A stretch of 64,000 bases of DNA from Molossus alvarezi (Eukaryota > Chordata > Mammalia > Chiroptera > Molossidae): NCBI GenBank assembly GCA_037176705.1, contig CM073885.1, forward strand, positions 165,902,290 to 165,966,289. Reading direction: 5' to 3'. A program made the position numbers and the translations under genes. Below the pieces are notes generated by a model. It saw only the letters and a list, made by a program, of their open reading frames with translations. It was not told where the DNA came from and did not search any database. Each line of letters opens with the position of its first letter. Positions within the stretch are counted from its first letter, which is position 1. Shown in pieces: positions 12,801 to 27,800 of this stretch.

Positions 12801-15800
12801 CCAGAGCGAGCCCTGCGCTTGTTTCTGGGCCCTTCCTCCATCCTCAGACCTGCAGTGTGGCATCCTGCTTCGTTTGTCACGTTGCTTTCTTCTTGGGTAG
12901 GCAGATCTCCCTCTGCCTCCCTCTATCAAGTCACTTGAGATGACATTCAGGGCTCACCCACATAACCTAGGGAAATCTCTCCATCTCTCTTAACTTAATC
13001 ACACCTGCCAGGTGCCTTTTCTGTATAAGGTAACACTCACAGATCCTAGAGATTAGGATCTAGAGATCTTTGGGGCTCTGATTCAGCCTACATGAGCACA
13101 GAATCACAGAATCACAGAATGGTATGGTTTGGCGGAAGCCGTCGGAGCCCTCCTGGTTTGTGAATTCTTTGGTTCTCCCTTTGGACTGAAACACCCAAGT
13201 CCATCTGTTACAAACTCTTTGTTATAGTAAGAGGAACACTGTTTTCTCACAGCCTCCGCTCCTTAAACCTAGATCATCACCGGTGCACAGATGTAAATCC
13301 TTCCAGCTACGGGCTCCTATTGAGAAAGTAATGCTGGGAGTTCCTTTACCCAGGAGAGATACATGAAACTTAGTTGGGACGAGAAAGTAGAGTCTTAATG
13401 GAGTTGGTGGGAAGTGGCCATTAGCTTCAGGTAATTCAGTCTGTATCTGGCCTAAGCATCCTGCTTATTTGGGGCTCTCGAAGTTGTAGATGCCTCTGAT
13501 ACAGCTACTCTGCCCTCTTGATTTCTGTGCACCATCCATACCAGATTCATGAATTCACCACAGTAAAATGTGTCACCTTTTTTAAATCAATTTTTTAGAT
13601 CCACCAGTCACTGAAGATGGGTGGGTTATTTACAAAGACTACCAGTATTACTTTAGCAAACAGTCGGAAACCATGGACAATGCACGAGAATTCTGCAAGA
13701 AGAATTTTGGTGACCTTGTTTCTATTCAAAGTGAAAGTGAAAAGAAGTTTCTATGGAAACATGTAAGAACATGATTAATTTACGTATGGACCAGTGACGT
13801 GGGATAAGCAAAGATAATGCCTGCAATTGGTACCCTGTGGTACAAATGGTGCAATTTTAAGTTATGTGCTGAATCAGCACCTTCTAAGGTCAGGGGTAAA
13901 GATATAAATGCCGGAGGGGCTGGGGTGGGGTTGGGGGTGGGGTGTTGGCCATAATAGAAGAGGTGATCTGACTGCTTGAATTTTCGGTGCAGAATCACAG
14001 AACCCAGAGGCAGTTTTGCCAGAATCCATGCCTCATGACTTTGAGTGCACTAATTTGATTTTCACAGATTGTAACTCCTGACTAGTTGTTTATATCAATC
14101 GTTTGTGTGTGGGGCAGGTTGATTATTAATCTAAAGATCTATCTTAGTTGGACCAAATTTTTAATTAATAGATAGTACAGCTTGATTATTCATCTAAAGA
14201 TCTTTCTTGTTTGTACCAAAATCCTCAGCTAACAGCTAAGGTGTAATTCATTTTTTTTCCAACAGTGCTTGGCTCAATCTCTCTCTTTAAAAATTTCCAT
14301 GACATTCTTGTTTTTTGTTTTTGTTTTTTGTTTTGCCAGAAAAGAGGTAGGAGAGAGAGAGCAGGAGAAGAGTTGAACAGTGATGAAGAAATAAAAATTC
14401 ATTTGATTGCAAAGCTAGTAGAGAGTAGTCTGATTTCATCTTTGTAGATACACCTTGGATTGAAATTCTCAGAATATTTCCTAATATCGCACAAATATAT
14501 ACATGGGTGAAGAAGTCTTTCCTTAGACACAGAATGCCAAATGCAACTTTGTTTAAAAGATGGTCTTCAACAACCGAATTACTAACAGGCATTTGACATT
14601 ATAGAGAGTGACTTTAGATATTTGCTTTATAAATGCAGGTTGTTTTATAATGTGCATATTTTTCTTTTTATTTCTATGAAAAACATAACACTGAATATGC
14701 CATGGAATTTCTACATGAATCTCTTAGAAAAAGACCATACTAGGCTGCCTCATTAATGTATAGGTTTTATTTAAGAATTTGCTTATTATATAAGTATAGA
14801 TTGAACTCTATGTAAACTTCCATGTTTTAGGTAAACAGGAATGATGCACAACCAGCATACTTTATTGGTTTATTGATCAGCTTGGATAAAAAGTTTAGGT
14901 AAGTAAATAAAAATAAAACGACTTCACTTAAGATAGCGATCTGATAAACACCTAAGTTATTTTGAGGACTTTATTTTGCCGAATGCATTTTTAAAATATC
15001 CACCAGGGTTCTCAATCTAAAATTCATCTTTTAGAAAACCAAAAAGAATTACAATAATCCTGTTAAATATTTCCAGCATTCTCATTCTCAAATAACTAAA
15101 AATCTGATTTAATCGTGCAAAACTTCACCTGTCTTTGTTTTCTACTGCCATCACATGTTAGCGAATCTACTAAGAAGATGGATTATATACATTTGAATAC
15201 AGACTTTATTTTAAAAATTACGATGCCCACTTGGACTCCTTGGTGCACAGAACCGAAGGGTCCTTTCATGTTGCCTGATACACTGCTTTGACATCACAAC
15301 CTTGAAAACCTGCTCTAACTGCATGAGACGCTTTCTCCTCAAAGGAGTGACTCGGCTGTTCTCCACTGGGTCCGGGGCCAGGACAAGCTGTGGGAGGGAG
15401 GACATTAATAAATCTGGGGGTTTCTTTCCCTGTTCATTAATATACATGTTCTCAGTTTGAAGAGATTTGTCTTCCTGGCTCACGCTCAGATGTATGAGCC
15501 ACACATGTTCCCTGTGACTATTATTGGCATTTCTGTGTAATGAGACCTAAACTCACACCCATTACTTTTTTTCCGATTTTTATTAATTTTTTTTTATCCT
15601 CCTCTGAGGACATTTTTCCCCCCGTTTTTTGTTCAGATAGAGTGGGAGGAAGAAAGGGAGGAAGAGAGAGAGAGAGAAACATCGACGTGAAAGGGACACA
15701 TCGAATGGCTGCCACCCTCACGACCCAACCAGGGCCGGGAACAAACTGCAACCGAGGTACATGCCCTTAGTGGGAACCGAACCTGGGTCTCTCTGGACCG

Positions 15801-18800
15801 CAGGCCAATGCTCTAACTGCTGAGCCAAACTGGCCACGGCTAATTTTTATTAATTTTTTTTAGCTGCACATGTTTCTCCTTTCCCCCCCCCTAGATATGC
15901 TGTCACCCCACCCCTCAGCATTGTTGTCTATGTCCATTCGTTATGCATACATGCATATAAGTTCTTTGGTTTATCTCATCCATTATTTTTAAAGATGAGA
16001 AATGTTTGATGCCCCTTTGGACAGGCACCTGTTTTAATCATGTATGAAATGAGAGATGTCTTTAATGACCTCTTAGTCCTTTTCCAGTGAAATGTCTCTG
16101 GGTTTCTATAATTTATTAAAATAAACCTTGGTCCACATAACTTAAGAAAAATCAGAGTAAACGTGAAATTTAGAGAAAGAGACTCATGAGAAACTTCATA
16201 TTCTCAGCCTCTGTATGGGTGGCTGTGTTTTGTGGGAATGATGCCTAAGAAGTATTATGGGAGGATATTTGCTCTGGCCGACTTCCAGAGTGATTGGCAT
16301 CTCTGTTTCTTCTCCCCCTTCAAGACTAAAGACAGCTTCTCCCAGGGAGACGGAGTAGCCAGGGCCTCAGGTTGCTACAGAGATGCACCAGAGACACCAG
16401 CCACCTTGCGGGTTTTCCTACTAGTCTCTCTGGAACCTCTCTTCTGTTAGCTTAGCATCCTATGGTCCCTTCATCTTGACTGACTTGCCTGTTCCCACCA
16501 CTAGCTGTAGTCAATCATTCTAATGGTTGGATTGTTGCTAAATGCCTGAATTTTGTTTTCCAGTTGGATGGATGGAAACAAGGTGAATTATGTGGCTTGG
16601 GCTCCAGGTGAACCCAATTTTGCAAATGATGACGAAAACTGTGTGGTCATGTATTCAAATTCAGGTAGATAATCTTGAATTTGCCTTGTGGTGTAATGTG
16701 TCCTATGCTACCTCTGTGAGCATAAAACAGTAACTTGTGCACGTAAGTCAGAAAAGAAGAGAGAATAAGGGAGAATTCTAATTTTAGCCGCATGATCATT
16801 AAATTTTTAAAGAGAACGGATGCTTAACATTTACTCTATTAAATGATACTTCTCAGTTTATGAAATATTTTTTTCCATTTTTTTTTTTGTTGTTGTTGTT
16901 CAGATAGAGTGGGAGGGAGAGAGAAAGAGAAACATCAACGTGAAAGGGACACATCGAGTGGCTGCCATCCGCACGACCCAACCAGGGCCGGGGACAAACT
17001 GCAACCGAGGTACATGCCCTTAGCGGAAACCGAACCTGGGTCTCTCCAGACCACAGACCAATGCTCTAACCGCTGAGCCAAACCGGCCAGGGCATTGTGA
17101 AATATTTTTTTATGTTCTGATTTGAAGAAATTATTCAGAATGTTTATCTCTTTTATCCCTCTCTCATGTCTTGATCTGCAAAATGGGAATAATAATAGAA
17201 CCTATATATTGAGAAAATTAAACAAAATAATACATCTAAAAACACTAAGTAAATGCTTGGTATATATAAAGTTTATTGTAACATTATTATCATTTTCTAG
17301 AACTGGCTATTTAGATAATGCATCTGCAATCCCAACAATGTACTTGGCTCATAGGAAGCTCTCTATAAAGTTGAACCATCATTAGTTTAAGTGAGAGAGT
17401 GAAAGGGTATTGCAGTGATGCTTTGAGTCATTGTATAAATTAAAGTGGAATCGTAGTCTAAACCATCTTTGAGAACGCTTATAATACATAAATGCATTTT
17501 TAAGCACGCCCGTCTAATTGAGCTATCTTGTTCTTCGCAGGGTTTTGGAACGACATTAACTGTGGTTATCCAAACCCCTTCATCTGCCAGCGGCATAACA
17601 GCAGCATCAACGCCACAGCCATGCCCACCACGCCCTCCGCCCCAGGAGGCTGCAAGGAAGGTTGGAGTTTCTACAACAACAAGGTAAGAAAAATGAGTTG
17701 CAACCTTTTGTTTTGGTACGTGCCCCTAGTGGGACCCAAACCCAGGACTCTCTGCTCCACAGGTCAACGCTCCAACCGCTGAGCCAAACCAGCCAGGGCT
17801 CGCGTTGCAATCTTGACATTGGTCCTTATAGGGAGAGTGACAATGCAAGTCTTTAGCTTAAAATGAACTTTTGCTTTACTTCGTCACTTGAGAAAAATTG
17901 TCCGCAAGAATAGGTGGAGATTCCCACGTCAAATTCTTTATGGAAATTAAGACCGTATATGAAGATATTATCCAAATAGTTGCACCCTTTGTCCCAAAAG
18001 AAAAAAGAGCTTTGCAAAGAAAGTTTGTAATGAAACAGACTTAATTTTTTAGATGTCTATTTGGTTGGGAGGGAATTTATATTTAGCTATACTCTTCATA
18101 GATAATCTTAATGTCTTTCAGTAGTCCTTTCCACTATTATCTTTAGTTAATCCCTAAAGATAGTGGATCCTTTTCTTTCATCCCAGTGTATCAAAATCTT
18201 TGGATTTGTTGAAGAAGAAAGAAAAGCGTGGACCGAGGCACGCAGAGCTTGCATAGGATTCGGGGGAAATCTGATATCCATCCGCAACGAGAGAGAGCAA
18301 GGTACGCAGTCCAATCCGTCGTGCATTTGGACATGTAATTTTCCTCACAAACTTATGGAATGTTGTGATAGTAAATTTTTGTTTGGGGGGAAAACAAATC
18401 AAGCGCATATTTCGTATTGAAAACTGTTGTATTCAGTCGTAGGCACCAGGCCGGGCACTTGAATCCCCTTTCCATGGTCAGAGCCGCTCTGGGAAGTAGG
18501 AGTCGGCACCCACTGTGTGCAGCGGAGTCAGGGGCCTGCTGAGCGCACAGTGGGGCTGGGGTCAAGCTGGGTCTCAGTTTACATCCCGTTCTGTTTCCAC
18601 CAAACCAGTTTGCTTCTCAAAGAGGCAAAGAAATAGAATTGCTCTCGCAATAAAATGAGAAGAAGTTGCCGATTTCCCATTTACTGCTCTTCTAGTCGTG
18701 TTACCACGTGACTTATGAGGACATGAAACTGATTTTCAAATGTGAACTTTGAACAAGTTGAGAAAAGCGTTTTGATGAAGACCAGGGAGCAGCCGCAGCT

Positions 18801-21800
18801 CTGAAGGGGGACCCTCGCCCAGGCCACACAGCACACAGATTCACGGCGTTGCTGTCGGATGCATTGGGCTCCGCTGCTTTTGCACCGACTTTCCCGGGCC
18901 ACCTTAGCTGAAATAGATTATCAGGTTAAATTTGTGACTTGTCACCCTAAGGAGGATATTGACTAGCTGTAGGCGATTCCAATGACAATGACGATAAACT
19001 GATGAAGAGTTTGGAAACCACAGCAAGTGGCCAGTGAGGAATGTTTGAAAGGTCCCTCGGTTTCACAGCCTAGAAAAGAGAGGATGTGGGTTTTCAAAGA
19101 TCGTCCTGTGTGGCTCCAGAAGGAAGACCTAGAACCCATGAGTGGCAGTTATAGGGAACTACATTTAGGCTTAAATTGAGGAGGTCATTCTAGCAATTAG
19201 AACTGACCCAGGGGGATGCTTCATGAGTTTTCTGAAAGGCTGGGAAACTGCTTAAACTGGAAGGAACTCAAATGGATGCTATTGACTAGTACATAGTGTG
19301 GAAGATGCTCAGTAAATATTTGCTGTACATATGGGTTGATGCAGATGTTACAGGCGAGAGATGTGGTCTGGAGAATTTCTAAGTTCCTTTTTGGTTCCAA
19401 GGTTCTTTGATATCTAAAATCACTTTCTGGAAAAAAAAGATATATCTCAAAAAATGTAAGAAAAAAAGAAAGACAGTAGACCCCTATACGGCACTGTCCT
19501 CAATGTTTATTTTACTTCGTCAGTGCGCTGTGTGCTCTCTTGGAAGACGTTGTGTGATAAACCAACCAAGCTTTCTGAGGACCTTCGACAAGTTCCGTAA
19601 CTTGCCAGACACCAAAGGAAGAGGGTCAAACTATAGCATACAATAAAAAACTTGTAAGAATATAGTCTTCACATTTCTCTAACTAGCCTACCACATTTTA
19701 GGCTTTGCTACCCAGCAGAGGAACAATAATCGATCCCTCTCTTAACCGCAAAGAGCTGATTCCTGGCATAGCAAAATTAGAACCTGGGTAATACAGATGT
19801 GCAGAAGGAAACAATTTTCACATAAAATAACATTATTCCTGGCAAAGGAGGCATGCGTTGTTGAAGTCTTATTGTGGTTTTTGGCAGAAAAAAAGTCAGT
19901 GCTGAAATTTTTGGCAGTGGGCCTTCTCCACACTTCATTTCGAGTTGGGGGGGGGGTTAAAACTTATAATCTTCTTTTGGAAATACAACTGAAATAAGTA
20001 TCTACCCATGCTCTTCTCTCTCTGTAGAGAATGTTAGCAGACAAACCTTTTTTTTTTTTTTTTTTTTTTACCTTTAGTTAATTGAGAAATAAGCCGATCT
20101 CTGAGCAGGCTGGTCATGCCATCTACTGCTCTGCAAGAGAGGAAGCGCGGAGCAGTGGCCTCTCCAGGAAATTGTTGGTTCTTGAATAAGCAGATAAAAG
20201 TGTCTCTGCAGGCTTCTCTGTATTTTGCATTTTCTATTAGGGACTTAAGTGCATAGTCATTCAGCTTTCTATTTGCACTCAGGAGTCGAGTTTAAGCATA
20301 AATATTTAGAAGTTGTTGTTCTGTAGAATCGGTGCTTAAGTACCTAGGTGCCCACAGGTGCCAGCAGGTGCTGTTGCTGGCCCGGACAGCGGCTGCTATG
20401 GGAGCCATGGGATGGGCTCATGGCGTGGGATGGGCACCAGCACACCGAAACCTTTTACTGCTTCTGGATATTTCCAGCATCCCCTCTGCCACGGAATTGA
20501 TAAGGAAGCAAGAGCCTATATTTGTTCTACATTCTCTGAATTTTTCTAGATCATCTCTTCTCATGATGTGAGCACTTAGCATCCGGGTGGCCCCTGGGTC
20601 CAAGCGCACTCACTGGACAGCTGCTGACCCAGAGGAGTTGGCTGCCCAGGGGCACTTCCAAACTTTTGGTTTGGCAAACGAAGATTGTGATCATGTGACA
20701 GCCTAAAGCACCTTGTTTTGATAAATAGTGTTCATTTTAAAAACTTTTCTGGATGAAGGGCCCTCTCTGCTCCCTAGTTATCCTAATCAGATTATTTTAT
20801 TTATAGAAAGAATCAGGATGCCTGTGAACTCATAGAATGACTGGGCGTGCATTAGAAGAATGTACCCCTTCTGCAGGATTATAAGCAGCCACAACTCAGA
20901 ACAGAGTTTGGGGTAGTTGTCAGGCTCCCTTGTCCCAGTGCCCCAGTGCCCTTGGGCAGGGCACAACTTGTACAACTGTCTGTAATGACCCAGATAAAAC
21001 CGAGACTTTTCAAAGTCCAAAGCTGAAGCAATAACACAATAGAAGATTAGAATGTGTGTGTTTTCATGGTACATGCTTTTAGATACTAACAAAGACACCA
21101 ATCACATGCTTGATATTTTGAAATTAATGTATTTTGACTATTTTTCATATTTTCAGTATTTTCCCCCAAAGTTAAAATTATCTTGTGATACTTTCTTCCA
21201 GCATTTATTACCTATCATATGAAGGACTCCACTTTCAATGCCTGGACAGGGCTGAACGATATCAATTCAGAGCACACGTTCCTTTGGACAGATGGGCGAG
21301 GAGTTCACTACACCAACTGGGGGAAAGGTTACCCTGGCGGAAGAAGGAGCAGTCTTTCTTATGAAGATGTAAATATCACTTTCAAGTCACTTCTCTGTCC
21401 CCTACTAGTTTGCTTAAAGTCATCATATTAGTGATTAATCTTCTGTGAAAAACCAACCGGAGTGCTTCTTGGTCTGATTCTCTCTTGCAGATTTTAACTG
21501 TCAGACTGAGCCAGCCTTGGTGGAAGGTGTGCACACTCGGTTAAGAACACTCCAGTGTGTGGGGGAGGGGCGGCAGTGAGGGATAGAGGAAGCCAACTCC
21601 ACAGTGGGCCTGTGTGGTAGGCAGAGGTCCCTGGAACCCAGAGTTATCAACACTCTTTGCATCAGCTGCTCTTACACTCCTGTGGTGTTTGGGGTGCAGG
21701 TCTGGAAGCTACTATTACTTCTAAAGATGTCCTCCTCCTCCTCCTCCTCATCACTGAGCTAACATCTGTAAAATGCTTACTATGTGCCAAACACTGTGCT

Positions 21801-24800
21801 AAGTGCTGTAGCACCTTAACCCAAGAGACAGATGGTTGCTTCTTTATTTTCCTACTTTTGTTCTCATATCATCGAAGTCAATGAATCAGTGTTAAATACT
21901 ATACTAAGCATTGTGAAAATATAAGATTGTTCTTACCGTTTTTAATCAATTTTTTTTCTTTTCATTAATTTTTAGAGAGAGAGGAAGGGAGAGGGAGAGA
22001 GAGAGAGAAACGTTGATGAGAGAGAACATTGATTGGTCGCCTCCTGCCTGCACCCCACTGGGGATTGGGCCCACAACCTGGGCATGTGCCCTGACCAGGA
22101 ATTGAACTGGCGACCTCTTGGTGCATGGGTCGATGCTCAACCGATGAACCACACCGGCTGGGCAAGACTGTTCTTACCTTAAAGAAGCCCACACTTAAGC
22201 TGGACCACATGTAGTATATATAAGAAAGAAGACAGTAAAGAAACTAAAATGAATACTTAGCATTAGCTGTAAAGCTCATAGTAGTTCGGAGGGAAGAAAC
22301 TTACTATGGGATGGATCTAATCAGTTGACACTTACCTGTGGAGCCCTTCAGTAGGTGGAGGGAAGGAGTATGAGAAAGAATCACTAGGGTTTTTGCTTTT
22401 GTTTTTCTCTCTAAAAGTTTAAAACATAATGGTCAGGGGAGCTTGGCAAGAGGATGGGAAAGCCCTGTTAGGTGGGCAAGGTGGATGGAGTCCTCTAGAA
22501 AAAGGCATAAGGTAGATTTGGTTTTGGATATTGCAGGCGTTTCACACAGAAAAGAAATAGGAGTAAGCTTTGACAGGTGGAAAGCAGAGTTTAGAGAAAT
22601 TTAGATGCCCTGGGACAGAGTTTGGACTCCGTCAGAGAGGCAGTGAAAAAGGCTTGAGCAGGAAAATGGTCTGATCAAAACGACATCTTTGTGAGAACTA
22701 ACTCAGTAGCTATATGCAGGGTGCGTAGTCTTGGTGATGGGTACGTGATTCTCTGTGGAGAAATTCTTTGACTCCTCTTTACATACATGAGGGCTGAAAA
22801 CTTACTGAAGAAGTTAAGGTAGAATGGAGTAAGATAAATTTTGCTTAGAAAGATTTCAGAGATGAGGGGTGATTTTCATGTAAAGGAAAAATAATTATTG
22901 CACAACGGTTTTGTTTTCAGAACATAAAGAAAAGCAGAAACAAACAAAATCTGTAATCTCACCATTCAATAAAAATATACTGTTAATTTTTCATTGATTT
23001 TATTCCTATACTTTTTCTTAGTGTGTGTAAAAAGGTAAAGTTTATATTTAAAAAATATGGAATCAAAACATATATACAGTGTTGTTATAATTTCAGGACT
23101 TAAAAAATGGAAAGATTAAACGTGGTTTGATAAAGAGAGTGGAATAGAACTTTTCATATTCATTTTGTGGTGGAAACATGTTTATTGTATACAGGTTGTT
23201 AGGACTAGAGCAGAGACTTTGAGCCAGGAGAATAGCTAGGAAGGAAGATGGGGATGAGTGGAGAATCTTTGAAATGTGGGACTGGGGGTTCCTAATAGTT
23301 GAGGCTCAAGGTTGGAGGTAGGGAATAGACAACTATAGCTGTGTTAGCTGTGGATCAAGGGATTAATAAAATTTCCCATAGCAGAGTTTCTCAGACCTAT
23401 CTGCAAAATGTATCCAACTCTATTTGGTTTTCAGTTAAATAGCAGGAGTTCATGGCGAGGGCTCCACGTGGAAAGTTGGTGCAGTGCATGGAGAGTCAGG
23501 AAGAATCGAACATACTGTAAATGAATGAGGACAATCTTAAACTTTGGAGGTCTGGATTATTCATGAATTGATTCAGATAATTGCTGATTCACACTTCTTC
23601 TCCTCCCTAAATATACAGGTGGACTGTGTTGTTGTTATTGGAGGGAAGTCAAAAGAGGCAGGAAAATGGATGGACGATACCTGTGAGAGTAAGCGAGGTT
23701 ACATATGCCAGATGCTTCCCGGTAAGTGCCGCCGAACCTCACCTGCCTGTAGAAGCTGGAGTATATGTTTGTGTGTGTGTGTATATATATATATATATAC
23801 CTCTTCTGTTTTTTGCTGTGATGCTGTGACCCTTAAACTTCTCTTAAAAAAAAGGCTTAATTTTTAAAAAAAATTCCCTTATAACACGTCAAGTTTGATT
23901 CTCATTTGAATCCATGTATGCCTTTGACAACGTGAGTGATATTTTCTTTAAATGATTCATGCGTGTACCCTCTCATCCATTACCAGGAAGTTCTGTGCAG
24001 ATCAAATTTGAAGTTGAAACTCTAATTCTGTTAGAAAGAAAGTTGGGATGTTTGCCTACTTATGCTTAAAAAAAGAAAAAGAAGTCAGAGTAAGAATACC
24101 TCAGTTCAACTGGCAGAATTTGATACACACAACACATCATGTATACCATATGTGTGCTGTGTCTTTAAAAATGTAGCTACATATGGTGTGTTCCTTTTTT
24201 CAACTTAGAAAGCCTGACTATAGTTAAATGAATATAAAACAGGGTATGTGGATATTCACTGAGATTCCACATGATGGTTGTACACATTAATTATACTTTC
24301 TGGTGAAACTAGAATAAAAATGTCTATTTGCACAAGACAATGTCAGACTAAGAAAATCAACTAGAGATGAGGGTTGAGGGTGGGGTGAGTTTGCTGTCAT
24401 CCTGAGTTCAGCTCTTGGAGGATCAGTCTGAGTTAGATGTTACTTCTTCTTCCAGCAGTAAAAGATTTTCCTACTTTCTGGGGAATCGGGGAACTAATGC
24501 CAGCTTACGACTCATGCCAGCGATGACTGAAAATCACTTCAGATACTTGCAGATGATTGAAAAGTATTGCAGACGTTCTAACCTTCTATTAATCCCAAAG
24601 CCAGGGCCGTGTCACCTCTCTGCCGTGACTCACGGGACCAGAATCCCAGGCCCAGGAATGCCATCTGGGCCTCTGTGCTTTGGGCAAAGTGGGGAGGCTC
24701 CCTCTAGGAGTGAATGATGACTCACAAGCTTATTTAAAAATCCTTTTCTTCTTATTATAAATGTAAGTGATAGAGTATTTGCCACCAATGAAAGTATTTT

Positions 24801-27800
24801 GAAGGTTTTTGATGCCTGTAGGCTTAAGGAGAGGTCTTGATGTGAAAAGGGCAGACTATACAATTTTATAGATGGTCAGTTATGCAAAAAACCCTACTAT
24901 GAACCGCCTTTAAAAAAAAGAACAAAAAGGACAATGAGATGCATCAAAATAAGAATAGTAGTTATATTTGAATAGCAGGAATAAGGCTGATTTTTAGTGC
25001 CTTCATTTATCATATTTTTAAAAATCTCTCTTATATACAAATATATGAATAAAATATATAAGACATATGCAAATAAAAAGCTATTTAAGAATACATATGT
25101 TCTTTGTTGAAAATTTAGAAAATACTAAAAAAGCCATAAAGAGGAGAAAATATTGTCCATAATCTAATCTCTCAATATTTTTGTTTTTTCTTGTAAATTG
25201 TCCTATGAATGTTTTTATAAAGAAGCAAATTGGACAGATGAGCTGAGTTGTCTAGTTGTTTTTTTTAGCTTTTTCACAAGCCTCAGTAGCCACTTTAACG
25301 GTCCAAAATTTTCCCAACAATCTAAGACCAACCCAAGCTGGAGAATGTAACATTTGAAGGACCCTGGTCTGGGTCTCTGGATTCAATGATACTCTTCCGA
25401 CACAAGGTGGCAGCAACAGCAGAAGAAAGGGAGGCTGCCTCCACCCGCTGAATCCCAGCCCTGACCTTCCCAGCGTAATCAAAAGAAAGTGTGATGTTGT
25501 GTAGTGACAGAACTAGGCAGGTGGTGGATTTTGCTGTTCTATAGTGGAATAAGCAGAGAAGTGGCCAAGACAAAATCCATAGGCAAGGATATCTAGAACC
25601 CTAGACGAAGGGTTGGTGAGCTTTTTAGGTAGAGACAATTGTAAATATTTTAGGCTTTGCAGGACATACAATCTCAGTTGCAACTACCCAACTCTGGAGA
25701 TTGAAGAGAAAAGAACAGAAAGCCAAAATGACTGGCTTACAAGGGCTCCCGCCCCTGAGTCACTTTGGATAAGATGTGAGTTGCCCGGTGAAGGGCACAG
25801 GAAATCGTGAGTAAGAGGACAGCCTGATCCTGAGATCAAGGGTAAAGGAGCCAGGGACTCGTGGATGGCTTTATTCCAGAACTTACACCTGTCTCTTGAA
25901 GGTGTGTTACCCACAGGAGGGCTTACATAGATACAAATACATGCAAGGTCACGGATAGAGTGGAACAGATGGGGGTAGGGAGAGGAAGACTGTTCTTGAC
26001 CTTGACATTTGACCAAAATGGGAAAATAAAGATTAGGAATGATAGGATGATAGATGTTCTTTCATCCAGATACTGGCTCTCATTGAATTGTTGAATTTGC
26101 AAGCCTTTTTTTTTTTTTTTTTAAGTTCAGAAACTTGATTATATAATTTCCTTAATATTCTAAATACAGTTTGGAAATGATTTAATTCAATCAGGCGTAC
26201 TGATGGAAATTAGAGCCTTGTTTTCAGGTGTGAAATGGCTTATGGGAATATTTTAAACACCTGATGGGTTGGATTTATGCTATTCTGATATTTGAAGTAT
26301 GAAATATAGTAACGTGTGCTGATGCCGCTCAAGTAATGTTCATTGATAATGCTAATGAAAATAATCTTTGTATTCCAGACTCTTCCTTGCCTAATTCTCC
26401 AGCAACAGTTCCAACAGATGGCTTTGTTAAATATGGTCAAAGTAGCTATTCACTCATGAAATTAAAGTTACAATGGCATGAAGCAGAAAATTATTGCAAG
26501 CTTCACGATTCTTCCATGGCTAGCATTCTCGATTCCTATAGCAATGCATTTGCCTGGATGCAAATGCAGACATTTAATGAACCTGTGTGGATCGGCCTGA
26601 ACAGTAACTTGGTAAGATGTGGGAACATGTCTGACTTGACATGATTGATAAATTGTGATTGAATATGATTCTCTTTCTATTCATCCCGTTGAACACTTGT
26701 GAAGTGTAAGAAAGTGTGCCAGGGTATATGACTGATACTAACAGACAAGACCCAGTCTTTCGAATATCTAATGCCTTCAAAGATCTAGTAAGCTAGTGAT
26801 GTATGTCAGAATTCGAAGACTTATCTAACTTATATTAATTCTCATATTGCTTTTTTAGAATTTATCTTTACTTAGAGTTGATATACAATGTCATATTAGT
26901 TTCAGGTATACAACAAGGTGATTGAACACGTATATATACCTTGCAGAGTGATCACCACAATAAGCCTAGTACCCTTCTGCTACTGTAAAAAGTTTTACGG
27001 TATTGAGTCTATTCCCTATGCTGTACAATTACATCCCTGTGACTTATTTAATAACTGAAAGTTTATACTTTTTTTTTTATCCTCACTTGAGGACATTTTT
27101 CCATTTTTTGTTCAGATATAGTGGGAGGGAGAGAAAGGAAGGGAGAGAGAGCGAGAAACATCGACGTGAAAGGTACACATCAAGTGGCTGCCTCCTGCAC
27201 GACCCAACCAGGGCCGGGGACAAACTGCAACTGAGGTACATGCCCTTAGCGGGAACTGAACCCAGGTCTCTCTGGACCACAGGTCGACTCTCTAATCACT
27301 GAGCCAAACTGGCCAGGGCAAAAGTTTATACTTCTGAATTCCCTTCCCCTTTCCACCCATCCCCGCATCCCCTCCCTTCTGGCAGCCATCAGTTTAGTCT
27401 ATGAGTTTGTTTCGCTTTTGTTTGTTAGATTGCACATATAAGTAAGTGAAATCATACAGTATTTGTCTTTCCTTACTGACTTATCTCACTTAGCAAGATA
27501 CCCTCTAGTTCCACTCACGTTGTGGCAAGTGATTTCATTATTTTTTATGGCTGAGTAATATTCTATTGTATGTATGTACCACATCTTCATTTTCCATTCA
27601 CCTATTGATAGACAACTTTCATATTGCTTTTGAATATTGAAATTAAGTTCTGCTTCTAAACAGTTCTATTTATTTATGTATTTAATATTTTTATCCTCAC
27701 CCCGGGGCATTTTTGCATTTATCTTCAGATAGAGTGGAGGGAGAAAGGAAGGAAGAGAGAGAGAGAGAAACATCGATGTGAGAGAGACACACCGAGTAGT

